This document shows positions 57,361 through 64,000 of a DNA stretch of 64,000 bases, in pieces. Position numbers and translations under genes: made by a program. The DNA lies in assembly GCF_000685155.1 (NCBI RefSeq), contig NZ_JMIY01000001.1, positions 203,742-267,741 on the forward strand, given 5' to 3'. Numbering within the stretch: the first letter of the stretch is position 1; every line of letters starts with the position of its first letter. This DNA comes from Candidatus Methanoperedens nitratireducens. GTDB lineage: Archaea > Halobacteriota > Methanosarcinia > Methanosarcinales > Methanoperedenaceae. A model generated the notes under the pieces. It had not been told where the DNA came from. It searched no databases and saw nothing but the letters and a program-made list of their open reading frames with translations.

Positions 57361-59550
57361 ATGAAAATCTCAGACTTGAATCTCCCGGACAGCGCCATTC
57401 AATTCTATCGGGATACAGGCATAACCGAGCTCTATCCTCCGCAGGCCGATGCTATTGAGGCCGGGCTTCTTGATGATAAGAATATCGTGGCAGCGATCCC
57501 CACAGCCTCTGGCAAGACCCTGCTTTCTGAGTTCGCCATGCTAAAATCAATATTAAATTGCGGAGGAAAAGCCCTCTATATAGTGCCTCTTCGGGCGCTG
57601 GCATCAGAGAAGTACGAGCGTTTCTGCAGTTTTAAGAGCATAAAAAAGAGTGACGGCAGGGAAATAACCGCAGGCATTGCGACAGGCGATTTTGACTCAA
57701 GGGATGAGTGGCTCGGTAATTATGATATCATTGTTGCCACATCTGAAAAAGTGGATTCGCTTCTGCGCAACAGGTCAAGCTGGATGGGTAAGATAACTGC
57801 TGTAATCGCTGATGAGATACATCTCATTGATTCTCCTGATAGGGGACCAACGCTTGAGATCGTACTTGCAAAATTGATGCGTATAAACCCGAAGCTGCAG
57901 ATGATTGCACTCTCAGCCACCATAGGGAATGCGAATGAGATCGCAAAATGGTTGGATGCCAGACTTGTTGTGAGTAACTGGCGCCCCACGGAATTAAAAG
58001 AAGGTGTTTTCTTCGGCAGCACTATAAATTTCGTCAGCGGCCAGAGGGAGATCAAAGAAAGACATAAGGATAGCGCAATCTCCCTTGTTTGCGATACCAT
58101 CATAGAAGGCGGGCAGTGCCTTGTTTTTGAGAGCAGCAGAAGGAACTCAGAAGGCCTGGCATCGCGCATCGGGGCATCGATACCGGATCTTATTACCCAT
58201 GAAGCAAAAGAAAAGCTAACATTCATTGCTGCAGAAATCCGCGAATCAAGCGAGGTGGATACTGCAAGAAAGCTTGCCTCATGCGTCGAGTACGGCAGCG
58301 CATTCCATCATGCAGGCCTTATCCCGGAGCAGCGAAAACTCATAGAGGATGGATTCCGCGCCGGCATTATAAAAGTGATCGTCGCAACCCCAACACTCGC
58401 AGCAGGGCTCAATCTCCCTGCACGCCGGGTTATAATAAAAGGCTATCGTAGATACGATACCAACTTCGGTCTTACTCCCATCCCGGTACTTGAATACAAA
58501 CAGATGGCAGGGAGGGCAGGACGGCCAAGGCTTGACCCTTACGGTGAGTCTGTCCTTATCGCAAAAACATATAATGAACTGGATGAGCTCATGCACAGGT
58601 ATGTTCTTGCAGATGTTGAAAAAATCTGGTCAAAGCTCAGCAGCGAGAATGCACTGAGAAAACACATCCTTTCCACCATTGCAACAGGTTTTGCAGGAAA
58701 TATGGAAGAGCTGCTTGAGTTCATTGGCTCTACGTTCTACTCATGCCAGCAGGAACCATGGAGCTTGAAAGTGATAATTGAAAGAGTGATGGTTTTCCTG
58801 GTCGGTAAAAAGATGATAGACGAAAGGGATGGTCTTGTTCCGACAGACCTCGGTAAGCTGGTATCACGCTTATATATCGACCCGCTTTCTGCCTCTATAA
58901 TAATAGAAGGTATGGAGAAAATAGAGGAGAAAAAGACACGGTATACGGAGCTAACTCTACTTCATCTTGTATGCATGACGCCTGATATGCGGCCATTGTA
59001 TCTGCGTTCAAACGACTATGAATGGATAAACGACTTTGTCATAGAGCATAGCATGGAGTTCACCCAGATACCTGACCAGTCCAGGGTGAGTTACGAATGG
59101 TTCCTGTCCGAGGTTAAGACCGCATGTGTTATGCTTGACTGGATAGACGAGAAAAAAGAGGAGGATATTGTTAAAAAATACGGTATAGGTGAGGGTGATA
59201 TAAGGGCTCTTGCTGAAACTACGCTGTGGCTTGTTCACTCAATGGCACAGCTTGGTATATCCATGAGATGGCCATCGGCGAATAAGGTACATGAGCTTGA
59301 AAAACGCGTGGAATACGGGGCAAATCCTGAGCTTCTTGATCTTATCCAGATACGGGGCATAGGCAGGGTACGCGCCCGCAAGCTGTATGATGCCGGGTTA
59401 AAGGATATGAAGGCGCTCAGGGAGACAGAGCCGGGGGTAATTGCAAAGATTATCGGCACTAAAACAGCCATGAAAATTTTAAGACAGATAGGCACCTCTG
59501 TGCCCATGGAAGAAGCAGAGGAACAGCGCCGCCTTGGAGATTTCAGGTAA
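57361..59550 (+). CDS. hel308: Hel308-type DNA helicase
   Basis: A 3'-5' SF2 helicase that acts at stalled replication forks. The 729-residue protein has the Q-like YPPQADAI, Walker A PTASGKT, DEIH box ADEIHLID, SAT motif LSATIGN, motif V AATPTLAAGLNLPARR-like segment, motif VI QMAGRAGRPRLD, then the winged-helix, ratchet and a C-terminal helix-hairpin-helix (IQIRGIGRVRARKLYDAG). Domain order and length are normal for archaeal Hel308. Confidence 0.93.
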   Translation: MKISDLNLPDSAIQFYRDTGITELYPPQADAIEAGLLDDKNIVAAIPTASGKTLLSEFAMLKSILNCGGKALYIVPLRALASEKYERFCSFKSIKKSDGREITAGIATGDFDSRDEWLGNYDIIVATSEKVDSLLRNRSSWMGKITAVIADEIHLIDSPDRGPTLEIVLAKLMRINPKLQMIALSATIGNANEIAKWLDARLVVSNWRPTELKEGVFFGSTINFVSGQREIKERHKDSAISLVCDTIIEGGQCLVFESSRRNSEGLASRIGASIPDLITHEAKEKLTFIAAEIRESSEVDTARKLASCVEYGSAFHHAGLIPEQRKLIEDGFRAGIIKVIVATPTLAAGLNLPARRVIIKGYRRYDTNFGLTPIPVLEYKQMAGRAGRPRLDPYGESVLIAKTYNELDELMHRYVLADVEKIWSKLSSENALRKHILSTIATGFAGNMEELLEFIGSTFYSCQQEPWSLKVIIERVMVFLVGKKMIDERDGLVPTDLGKLVSRLYIDPLSASIIIEGMEKIEEKKTRYTELTLLHLVCMTPDMRPLYLRSNDYEWINDFVIEHSMEFTQIPDQSRVSYEWFLSEVKTACVMLDWIDEKKEEDIVKKYGIGEGDIRALAETTLWLVHSMAQLGISMRWPSANKVHELEKRVEYGANPELLDLIQIRGIGRVRARKLYDAGLKDMKALRETEPGVIAKIIGTKTAMKILRQIGTSVPMEEAEEQRRLGDFR

Positions 59551-59591
59551 ATTTTAATACTTATCTGATAGTTAATAGAGGGAGTGATATT

Positions 59592-60536
59592 TTGAGTTTT
59601 GCTGGAATTCTATATAAAGGTTATGAGGTTCTACTTGCCAAGGAAATAAAGGATTATCCAGTCCCATCACACGTTGCAATAATAATGGATGGCAATAGAC
59701 GCTTTGCAAGTAAGTACAGATTGGCCCGGTACTACGGTCATCTCAAGGGTGCGGATACTACAGAGAAAGTCCTTGACTGGAGCTTCGATATTGGCGTTAA
59801 ACAGCTTACTGTTTATGCTTTTTCAACCGAGAATTTTGAGCGTTTCGATCAGGAAAAAAAGTACCTGTTTGAGCTTATAGGGATCAAGTTCGATAAAATA
59901 TGCACAGATGCCCGCACTCACAGGCGGCGCATGAGGGTCAGAGTACTCGGGAACACCGACCTTCTTCCACCAGCACTGCGATCATCTGCAAAACATGCTG
60001 AAGATATAACAAAAAACTATGATGGCGTGTATCTGAATGTGGCGCTTGCCTACGGAGGAAGGCAGGAGCTTGTCGATGCTGCACGTGCCATGGCGCTGAA
60101 GATCAGAAATGGCGAGCTGCATATAGATGATATCAATGAAGAGACTATATCCAATAACCTGTATCCCTCAGATGGATCTATACCGTATGTAGATCTTATT
60201 ATCAGGACTGGTGGAGATGAGCGGCTATCCAATTTCCTTCCGTGGCAGACAAATGGAAATGAGTGCGCAGCGTATTTCTGCGCTCCTTTCTGGCCAGAAT
60301 TCAGGAGGATAGATTTCCTTCGAGCCATACGCACATACCAGACACGGGAACATGAGAGGCAAAAGAATACTGTTATGCGGATTGTAAAATTGTTAAGTTA
60401 TTACGGGAAAGTGGAAGTGGAAGATGTTATCTGCATCTCAAGGAGATTTATTAAAATCCCCAAGGACGATGTTATAAATATACTCCATGAATTAATTAAT
60501 CATAATGTTGTAATGCATAATACTATCAAATGGTAG
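59592..60536 (+). CDS. uppS: Polyprenyl (undecaprenyl-type) diphosphate synthase, cis
   Basis: A cis-prenyltransferase that makes long-chain polyprenyl carriers for glycosylation. The 314-residue protein has the pyrophosphate loop HVAIIMDGNRRFA, YAFSTENF and the C-terminal RTGGDERLSNFLPWQ. TTG 59592 is preceded by GGGAG at good distance. It is longer than bacterial UppS (about 250): residues from about 260 on form a basic, helical, winged-helix-like extension (MRIVKLLSYYGKVEVEDVIC). It lies 41 bp after hel308. Confidence 0.92.
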   Translation: MSFAGILYKGYEVLLAKEIKDYPVPSHVAIIMDGNRRFASKYRLARYYGHLKGADTTEKVLDWSFDIGVKQLTVYAFSTENFERFDQEKKYLFELIGIKFDKICTDARTHRRRMRVRVLGNTDLLPPALRSSAKHAEDITKNYDGVYLNVALAYGGRQELVDAARAMALKIRNGELHIDDINEETISNNLYPSDGSIPYVDLIIRTGGDERLSNFLPWQTNGNECAAYFCAPFWPEFRRIDFLRAIRTYQTREHERQKNTVMRIVKLLSYYGKVEVEDVICISRRFIKIPKDDVINILHELINHNVVMHNTIKW

Positions 60537-60566
60537 TTTATTAAGTCCATACCTTCCTATGATGAG

Positions 60567-60584
60567 CCCGGTTTATAGACCGGG
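60567..60584 (+). terminator. Hairpin between uppS and hsp20
   Basis: CCCGGT-N6-ACCGGG, perfect 6-bp stem about 30 bp after uppS; wider arms CTTCCTA and TAGGGAAG pair outside it, followed by TTTTAT. Terminator or mRNA-stabilising structure. Confidence 0.45.
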
Positions 60585-60649
60585 AGTAAACATGTTGTAG
60601 GGAAGTTTTATATCTGTTATTTGTGTATTTTAACTGAGGTGGAGGTTTT

Positions 60650-60958
60650 ATGGTTAAAAGTGCTAAATCTGAATATCCTGAAGTTATTCCGGCGATATGC
60701 GTGGACCACGACAGAGAGAACTACCATATTGAGATAGAACTCCCTGGCGTGCAGAAAGAGAAGATCGATCTTGAGATGGGTGAGGAATCCTTCTGCGTCC
60801 GGGCTCCTAAAGAGGATCTTGTCTATGCTGCATGCTATACCCTGGCTCACCACATTGATACCGAGCATGTAGATGCCAGGTTCGATAATGGTCTTCTAAC
60901 GATAAAAGCACCACTTAAGAATCCCATCACGGTGGGAGTTAAAATACCTATTAAGTGA
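60650..60958 (+). CDS. Small Hsp20/alpha-crystallin-like protein
   Basis: A 102-residue protein consisting mostly of the alpha-crystallin core: ENYHIEIELPGVQKEKIDLEM, then a short insert, ending ARFDNGLLTIKAPLKNP and VGVKIPIK. The GLLTIKAPL strand is typical, but the C-terminal IxI anchor is only partly there (IPI) and the N-terminal arm is very short, so large oligomers are unlikely. GAGGTGGAGG precedes the ATG. A holdase role is inferred from family. Confidence 0.82.
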   Translation: MVKSAKSEYPEVIPAICVDHDRENYHIEIELPGVQKEKIDLEMGEESFCVRAPKEDLVYAACYTLAHHIDTEHVDARFDNGLLTIKAPLKNPITVGVKIPIK

Positions 60959-61032
60959 ACTACCCCGCAAGGGCTGAACTTCTTGCTTCATGCAGAAAAA
61001 CATGTTTTGTCGCATCGTAATCTATAAATAGT

Positions 61033-61054
61033 TTGTTCGTATATATACGAACAA
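61033..61054 (+). promoter_or_regulatory. 22-bp palindromic operator after a TATA box
   Basis: A perfect 22-bp palindrome with core GTTCGT-N6-ACGAAC (61035-61052), starting two bases after CTATAAATA (61022-61030). A factor bound here would cover the transcription start. Identical core and spacing to 43967-43984 upstream of the kor operon. Confidence 0.65.
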
Positions 61055-61162
61055 GTAGTGGGCAGATAAAAAAACTTTTTTAGAAACCATCTCCTTCCTA
61101 TTCTATCCAATAGTCTGCCCACTATACTACTTAACTGAAACATTCTAAAATCAACTGTTTCA
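61055..61162 (+). ncRNA. Candidate structured small RNA
   Basis: Directly after the TATA box and palindrome, AGTGGGCAGA (61057-61066) pairs perfectly with TCTGCCCACT (61114-61123), extended by GTAGT/ACTAC with a bulge. The 47-nt loop holds an A7/T6 stretch and ATCTCCTTCC, whose CTCCTT is complementary to Shine-Dalgarno sequences. A second hairpin TGAAACA/TGTTTCA (about 61136-61162) is followed by a T-rich stretch near 61188. No ORF. Promoter, two stems and T tract fit a regulated sRNA; not proven. Confidence 0.45.
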
Positions 61163-61277
61163 AGAACCGCTATTCACATAATTATATATTTTTTATCTCT
61201 ATGTTAGAGGAACGTATGTATTTATAAACCCAATACACATATATCTTATTTAAGATGGGGCTAAATGTGAGGGAGAT

Positions 61278-61436
61278 ATGAAAGAAACAATAAAAGTTAA
61301 TGGCTACAATATAGCAGATATGAGGTCAACTGATTGGAACTTCTATGCTGCTGGAAGAAAAATAAACCGGATGATGGCTATTCGAGCAATGCATATTGGT
61401 GTTAAAGTTACTGCGGAATTGAAGCGGAGCTGTTGA
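61278..61436 (+). CDS. 52-residue small protein
   Basis: ATG 61278 is preceded by GAGGGAGAT, a good ribosome binding site, and by TATTTATAAACCC as a plausible TATA box. The product starts MKETIKVNGYNIADM and ends VKVTAELKRSC; it is basic with a likely beta-hairpin then helix and shows no membrane segment. No family recognised. The signals before it make translation likely. Confidence 0.5.
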   Translation: MKETIKVNGYNIADMRSTDWNFYAAGRKINRMMAIRAMHIGVKVTAELKRSC

Positions 61437-61508
61437 ATATCGTAGCAAAGGGGATGGGTGCAAGATAGAGAATTGCAATATGCACTACGAGTATCAATAT
61501 TAGTGGAG

Positions 61509-61552
61509 CGGAACGGTTAATCACCGCCCCTCCTCTTTTTTATTTTCATCTA
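61509..61552 (+). terminator. Possible terminator after the 52-residue ORF
   Basis: CGGT-N5-ACCG within a weak GCGG/CCGC stem, followed by CTCTTTTTTATTTTC. Confidence 0.35.
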
Positions 61553-61660
61553 TTACACGGATGCGCATGGATTTTCACGGATTAGCAGTATCAGTGATAA
61601 TCTGTCCAATAAAAGAAGAGAAAGGCAAAAGGCAAGCCTTTCTCTAAACTTTTGCTTTTT

Positions 61661-62011
61661 TTAGCCCATAACAACCATGACATTCCCAATATGATCGCCC
61701 ATAGATGGGCAGACCATCATATGACCGGGCATCATCTGTCCAGGCATCATTTGTCCAGGCATCATTTGTCCAGGCATCATTTGTCCAGGCATCATTTGTC
61801 CAGGCATCATCTGTCCAGGTTTCATGTGTTCAGGCATCATATGATCTGGTGGACAGCCCTTCATATCAGGCATCATCTGCCCGTGCGGACAGCTCTGAGG
61901 ATTATCGACGTTTTCGCTGCTTACTTCAGCCATAGCAGGCAGCGCGGTTACTAGTACAGCAGATATTAGTGACATCAATATCAATATTAACATCTTTTTC
62001 ACTATACTCAC
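61661..62011 (-). CDS. Secreted Met-rich repeat protein, possible copper binder
   Basis: A 116-residue protein with a signal peptide (residues 1-28, MSIVKKMLILILMSLISAVL, then a VTALPAMA cleavage region) and a mature part of His, Cys and Met motifs (CPHGQMM, HMMPEHM) followed by six PGQMM pentapeptides and PGHMM. Met/His-rich periplasmic proteins of this type usually bind Cu(I) or Ag(I). The next gene upstream is a P-type ATPase, but that one is of the Ca2+ type. The repeat is probably disordered. Confidence 0.7.
   Translation of the reverse strand: MSIVKKMLILILMSLISAVLVTALPAMAEVSSENVDNPQSCPHGQMMPDMKGCPPDHMMPEHMKPGQMMPGQMMPGQMMPGQMMPGQMMPGQMMPGHMMVCPSMGDHIGNVMVVMG
61726..61815 (-). repeat. 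15-bp tandem repeat inside the Met-rich gene
   Basis: Six units of CAGGCATCATTTGTC (plus strand), four identical in a row (61741-61800) and one variant on each side with one or two substitutions. Each unit encodes PGQMM. The perfect identity implies recent expansion and copy-number instability. Confidence 0.95.
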
Positions 62012-62032
62012 CCCCTCTCATGTTGTTTATAC

Positions 62033-62085
62033 GATATACCCGGCATTCTAACCGGGCCAATGCGCCCCGGGTTTGAACCCGGTTA
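62033..62085 (-). terminator. Twin hairpins between the ATPase and Met-rich genes
   Basis: On the minus strand AACCGGG-TTCAAA-CCCGG and CCCGG-N8-CCGGG follow each other within 50 bp, after the ATPase stop and before the Met-rich start. They may end the ATPase transcript or attenuate the next gene. The TTCAAA loop gives a tRNA T-arm appearance but no tRNA body fits. Confidence 0.4.
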
Positions 62086-62159
62086 TTCATTTAACGCATC
62101 AATTAATAGTTCGACTCTGTGCTATATAAACTTATTATAAATCAAAACTAAAATTTAAT

Positions 62160-64000
62160 CTATGAAATATAACCTTTAACTCTAAATAGTTTCTTCAGTA
62201 TCTCTGCTGCAATGATAACGGTACTGGATGTCAGTATAATCAGTATCCATGCGTCAAATCCAAGAGGCACTGTTCTAAGTATACTCTGCATTGGTTGCCA
62301 GTAAATAGCAAGAAGCATGGCAATAGTAGAGCCAAGTAGTGCAAGAAGCAGTTTTTTGTTTGCAAAAAACCCTATCCTGAATATTGATTCAGTTAGATTT
62401 CTGCAATTCAGAGCATTGAATAATCCAAAAGTAATCAGGGTGGCAAATGCAGTGGTCTGTGCCACCTGAAGGTTTTGCGGCTGCTTCGGGCCTGTAGATG
62501 CAAATAGTGCAAAAGTACCAAGGAAGAATATCGATGCCATTGCCAGGGTATATAGTAGTACTGATCGGGAAAGTATCGGCTCTTTTGGATCGCGGGGTTT
62601 TCTTGACATTATATCACGGGAAGCAGGCTCCACTGATAAACCAAGTGCCGGAAACTCTTCAGTCACTAAGTTGACATACAATATCTGAAGTGGTGTAAGT
62701 GGAAGAGGGTAGTTCAATACAACAAAAGATAGAAATAGAACTGCAACCTCAGCGAAAGTAACTGATAGTAAATAGCTTGCACCTTTGCGTATATTGTCAT
62801 ATATCCTCCGCCCCTCCTCGATTGCGTGGACTATTGTTGCAAAATTATCATCCATTATTACCATGTCTGAGGCCTCTTTTGCAACATCGGTTCCTGTAAT
62901 GCCCATAGCCACGCCGATATCAGCTTTTTTAAGAGCGGGCGCATCATTCACCCCGTCCCCTGTCATGGCTACGATATGCCCCTTCCTCCTCAGGGCATCC
63001 ATGATCCTCAATTTATGTGCGGGTGCTGCCCTTGCATAGATAGAGACCAGTTGCGCAGCTTCTGCCAGTTCCTCATCGCTCATTCCCTCGATCTCACTTC
63101 CCTCAAGTACCCCTCCGTAATCAAGTAGCCCTATGGTTTTTCCTATCGATGTAGCCGTGAGTTTATTATCGCCTGTGATCATCACGGTCTTAATGCCAGC
63201 GCTTTTGCATTTAGCAATGGCATCCATCACTTCCTCTCTTGGGGGATCGATCATACCCATAAGTCCGATGAAAACAAGCTCTTGCTCCACACATGCTGTT
63301 GTGTATTCACTGCACTCTTCGTTCTCAAGAGTTCTCCTGGCAAAAGCTAAAACACGCAGCGCATCCTCGGCCATCGCCCTGTTTATCTCCATGACCCTGT
63401 CCCTGTCTGCATTATCAAGCGGCCTGATCTCTCCTCCGTCATAAATATGGGTACACCTTCCAAGTACAACTTCAGGTGCACCTTTTGTGAATGCCACAAT
63501 GCCACCAGGTGTTGAGTTGATCGTACTCATCATCTTCCGCTCGCTATCAAAGGGAAGCTCAGCAATGCGCCGGTACTGTTCATTGATGTGCTGACTTGCG
63601 TCTGCTTTTTTTGCAGCTACAAGCAGAGCTCCCTCTGTCGGGTCTCCTATTATGTGCCATCCATTATTATATTCAAGATATGAATTGTTGCACAATACGC
63701 CGATTTTCAGAACCTCGCTCAATTGCGTATCCAGGACAGGGTCTATCTTTACACCGCCTCTTAAGAACTCACCCTCTGGAATATACCCGCTGCCAGTTAC
63801 CTCTATAATCCCATCGGTGTATATCCTCCGAACGGTCATCTCACCTCTTGTGATCGTGCCTGTTTTATCTGAGCAGATGACCGTAGCGCTCCCCAGGGTC
63901 TCGACCGCAGGGAGCTTTCTGATGATTGCACGACGTTTTGCCATTTTCTGGGTTCCCAGGGCAAGGGTGGCAGTGGCTATAAAAGGCAGCGCCTCGGGTA
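62160..64000 (-). CDS. P-type cation ATPase, P2 (Ca2+-type), N-terminus outside window
   Basis: The coding frame runs off the right edge: upstream of Met at 63944 it continues PEALPFIATATLALGTQKMAK, the helix-4 PEGLP-type ion-binding motif, so this is not a start. Downstream come the phosphorylation site CSDKTGTITRGEM, nucleotide-binding AFTKGAPEVVL, hinge TGDGVNDAPALKKADIGVAMG and the six C-terminal helices (PLTPLQILYVNLVTEEFPAL). The motif set is that of Ca2+/Mn2+ pumps (PMR1/SERCA group); it lacks the CPC motif of copper pumps. Roughly the last two-thirds of the protein are present. Confidence 0.9.
   Translation of the reverse strand, partial: PEALPFIATATLALGTQKMAKRRAIIRKLPAVETLGSATVICSDKTGTITRGEMTVRRIYTDGIIEVTGSGYIPEGEFLRGGVKIDPVLDTQLSEVLKIGVLCNNSYLEYNNGWHIIGDPTEGALLVAAKKADASQHINEQYRRIAELPFDSERKMMSTINSTPGGIVAFTKGAPEVVLGRCTHIYDGGEIRPLDNADRDRVMEINRAMAEDALRVLAFARRTLENEECSEYTTACVEQELVFIGLMGMIDPPREEVMDAIAKCKSAGIKTVMITGDNKLTATSIGKTIGLLDYGGVLEGSEIEGMSDEELAEAAQLVSIYARAAPAHKLRIMDALRRKGHIVAMTGDGVNDAPALKKADIGVAMGITGTDVAKEASDMVIMDDNFATIVHAIEEGRRIYDNIRKGASYLLSVTFAEVAVLFLSFVVLNYPLPLTPLQILYVNLVTEEFPALGLSVEPASRDIMSRKPRDPKEPILSRSVLLYTLAMASIFFLGTFALFASTGPKQPQNLQVAQTTAFATLITFGLFNALNCRNLTESIFRIGFFANKKLLLALLGSTIAMLLAIYWQPMQSILRTVPLGFDAWILIILTSSTVIIAAEILKKLFRVKGYIS

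Larger units (their letters stand above)
60959..61277. other. Intergenic region with operator, small RNA candidate and promoter
   Basis: About 320 bp without a gene. Contents: TATA box and palindrome (61021-61054), a candidate structured RNA (61055-61162), T-rich tail, and then TTTAAGATGGGG with TATTTATAAACCC before the small ORF at 61278. Confidence 0.6.

Noticed and set aside
61652-61954. HHLSRHHLSR repeat protein on the plus strand
   Set aside because: Antisense shadow of the PGQMM repeat, which has a signal peptide in the minus frame.
62035-62085. Possible tRNA on the minus strand
   Set aside because: A GTTCAAA loop in a GC stem looks like a T arm, but no anticodon arm, D arm or acceptor stem fits; twin hairpins explain it.
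62160-63944. Complete P-type ATPase starting at 63944
   Set aside because: The frame continues to the window edge with the PEALP helix-4 motif, so the gene is cut by the window, not short.
62160-64000. Copper-transporting P1B ATPase paired with the Met-rich protein
   Set aside because: No CPC motif in the visible helix; the PEALP and C-terminal helices are of the Ca2+-type.

Overview
The window is archaeal and most likely from a methanogen- or methanotroph-type euryarchaeon (Methanosarcinales/ANME-like; this is inference). The support is the F420 gene cofC, an archaeal isoprenoid set (mevalonate kinase, isopentenyl phosphate kinase, type 2 IPP isomerase, GGPP synthase), purP, a korDABC 2-oxoacid:ferredoxin oxidoreductase operon, archaeal RNase J, Hel308, bacterial-type gyrase A and B (typical of class II euryarchaea), and TATA-box promoters close to start codons. 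No rRNA or tRNA gene was recognised.

Layout. 1-2.4 kb: an AT-rich accessory patch in which an IS630-type element (465-1664) has split a gene; removing the element and one TA copy restores one frame that overlaps the next small membrane-protein gene. 2.7-3.4 kb: a VapBC-like pair. 3.5-9.7 kb: cofC, gyrA, a nucleotidyltransferase/short HEPN pair, and gyrB with a 143-residue mini-intein. 10-15.5 kb: a UDP-GlcNAc operon (glmU-like, glmS, glmM, glmU-like). 15.6-25 kb: an unknown gene, a CrtI-like oxidoreductase, then a minus-strand block of mvk, ipk, fni, rnj, idsA and thrC. 25-40 kb: two superoxide dismutases, purP, membrane proteins, an nfeD/slipin pair, a DHH protein, a rearranged PAS/CheB/histidine-kinase block, an MgtC-like transporter and a ClpP-fold membrane protein. 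40-44 kb: flavodoxin, a PEBP-like protein and korDABC.

44.5-57 kb is a type I (probably I-B) CRISPR-Cas locus: a 56-codon leading ORF, cas8, cas7, cas5, an unrecognised gene with a HEPN-like R-x5-H motif, and cas3. A wHTH-nucleotidyltransferase/HEPN module bracketed by direct repeats follows, then a leader and an array of 64 repeats by hand count. cas6, cas1, cas2 and cas4 are absent from the window. 57-64 kb: hel308, uppS, a small Hsp20, a candidate structured RNA under a palindromic operator, a Met-rich secreted protein with a tandem repeat, and a P-type ATPase cut by the window edge.

The strongest leads are the HEPN-like gene inside the cas operon that lacks cas6; the toxin-antitoxin cassette between cas3 and the array; a 194-bp dispersed repeat with a helically phased dyad (upstream of purP and just past the array); two GTTCGT-N6-ACGAAC operators placed identically after TATA boxes, one in front of a candidate small RNA with an anti-Shine-Dalgarno loop; and a GyrB mini-intein that resembles the cyanobacterial one.
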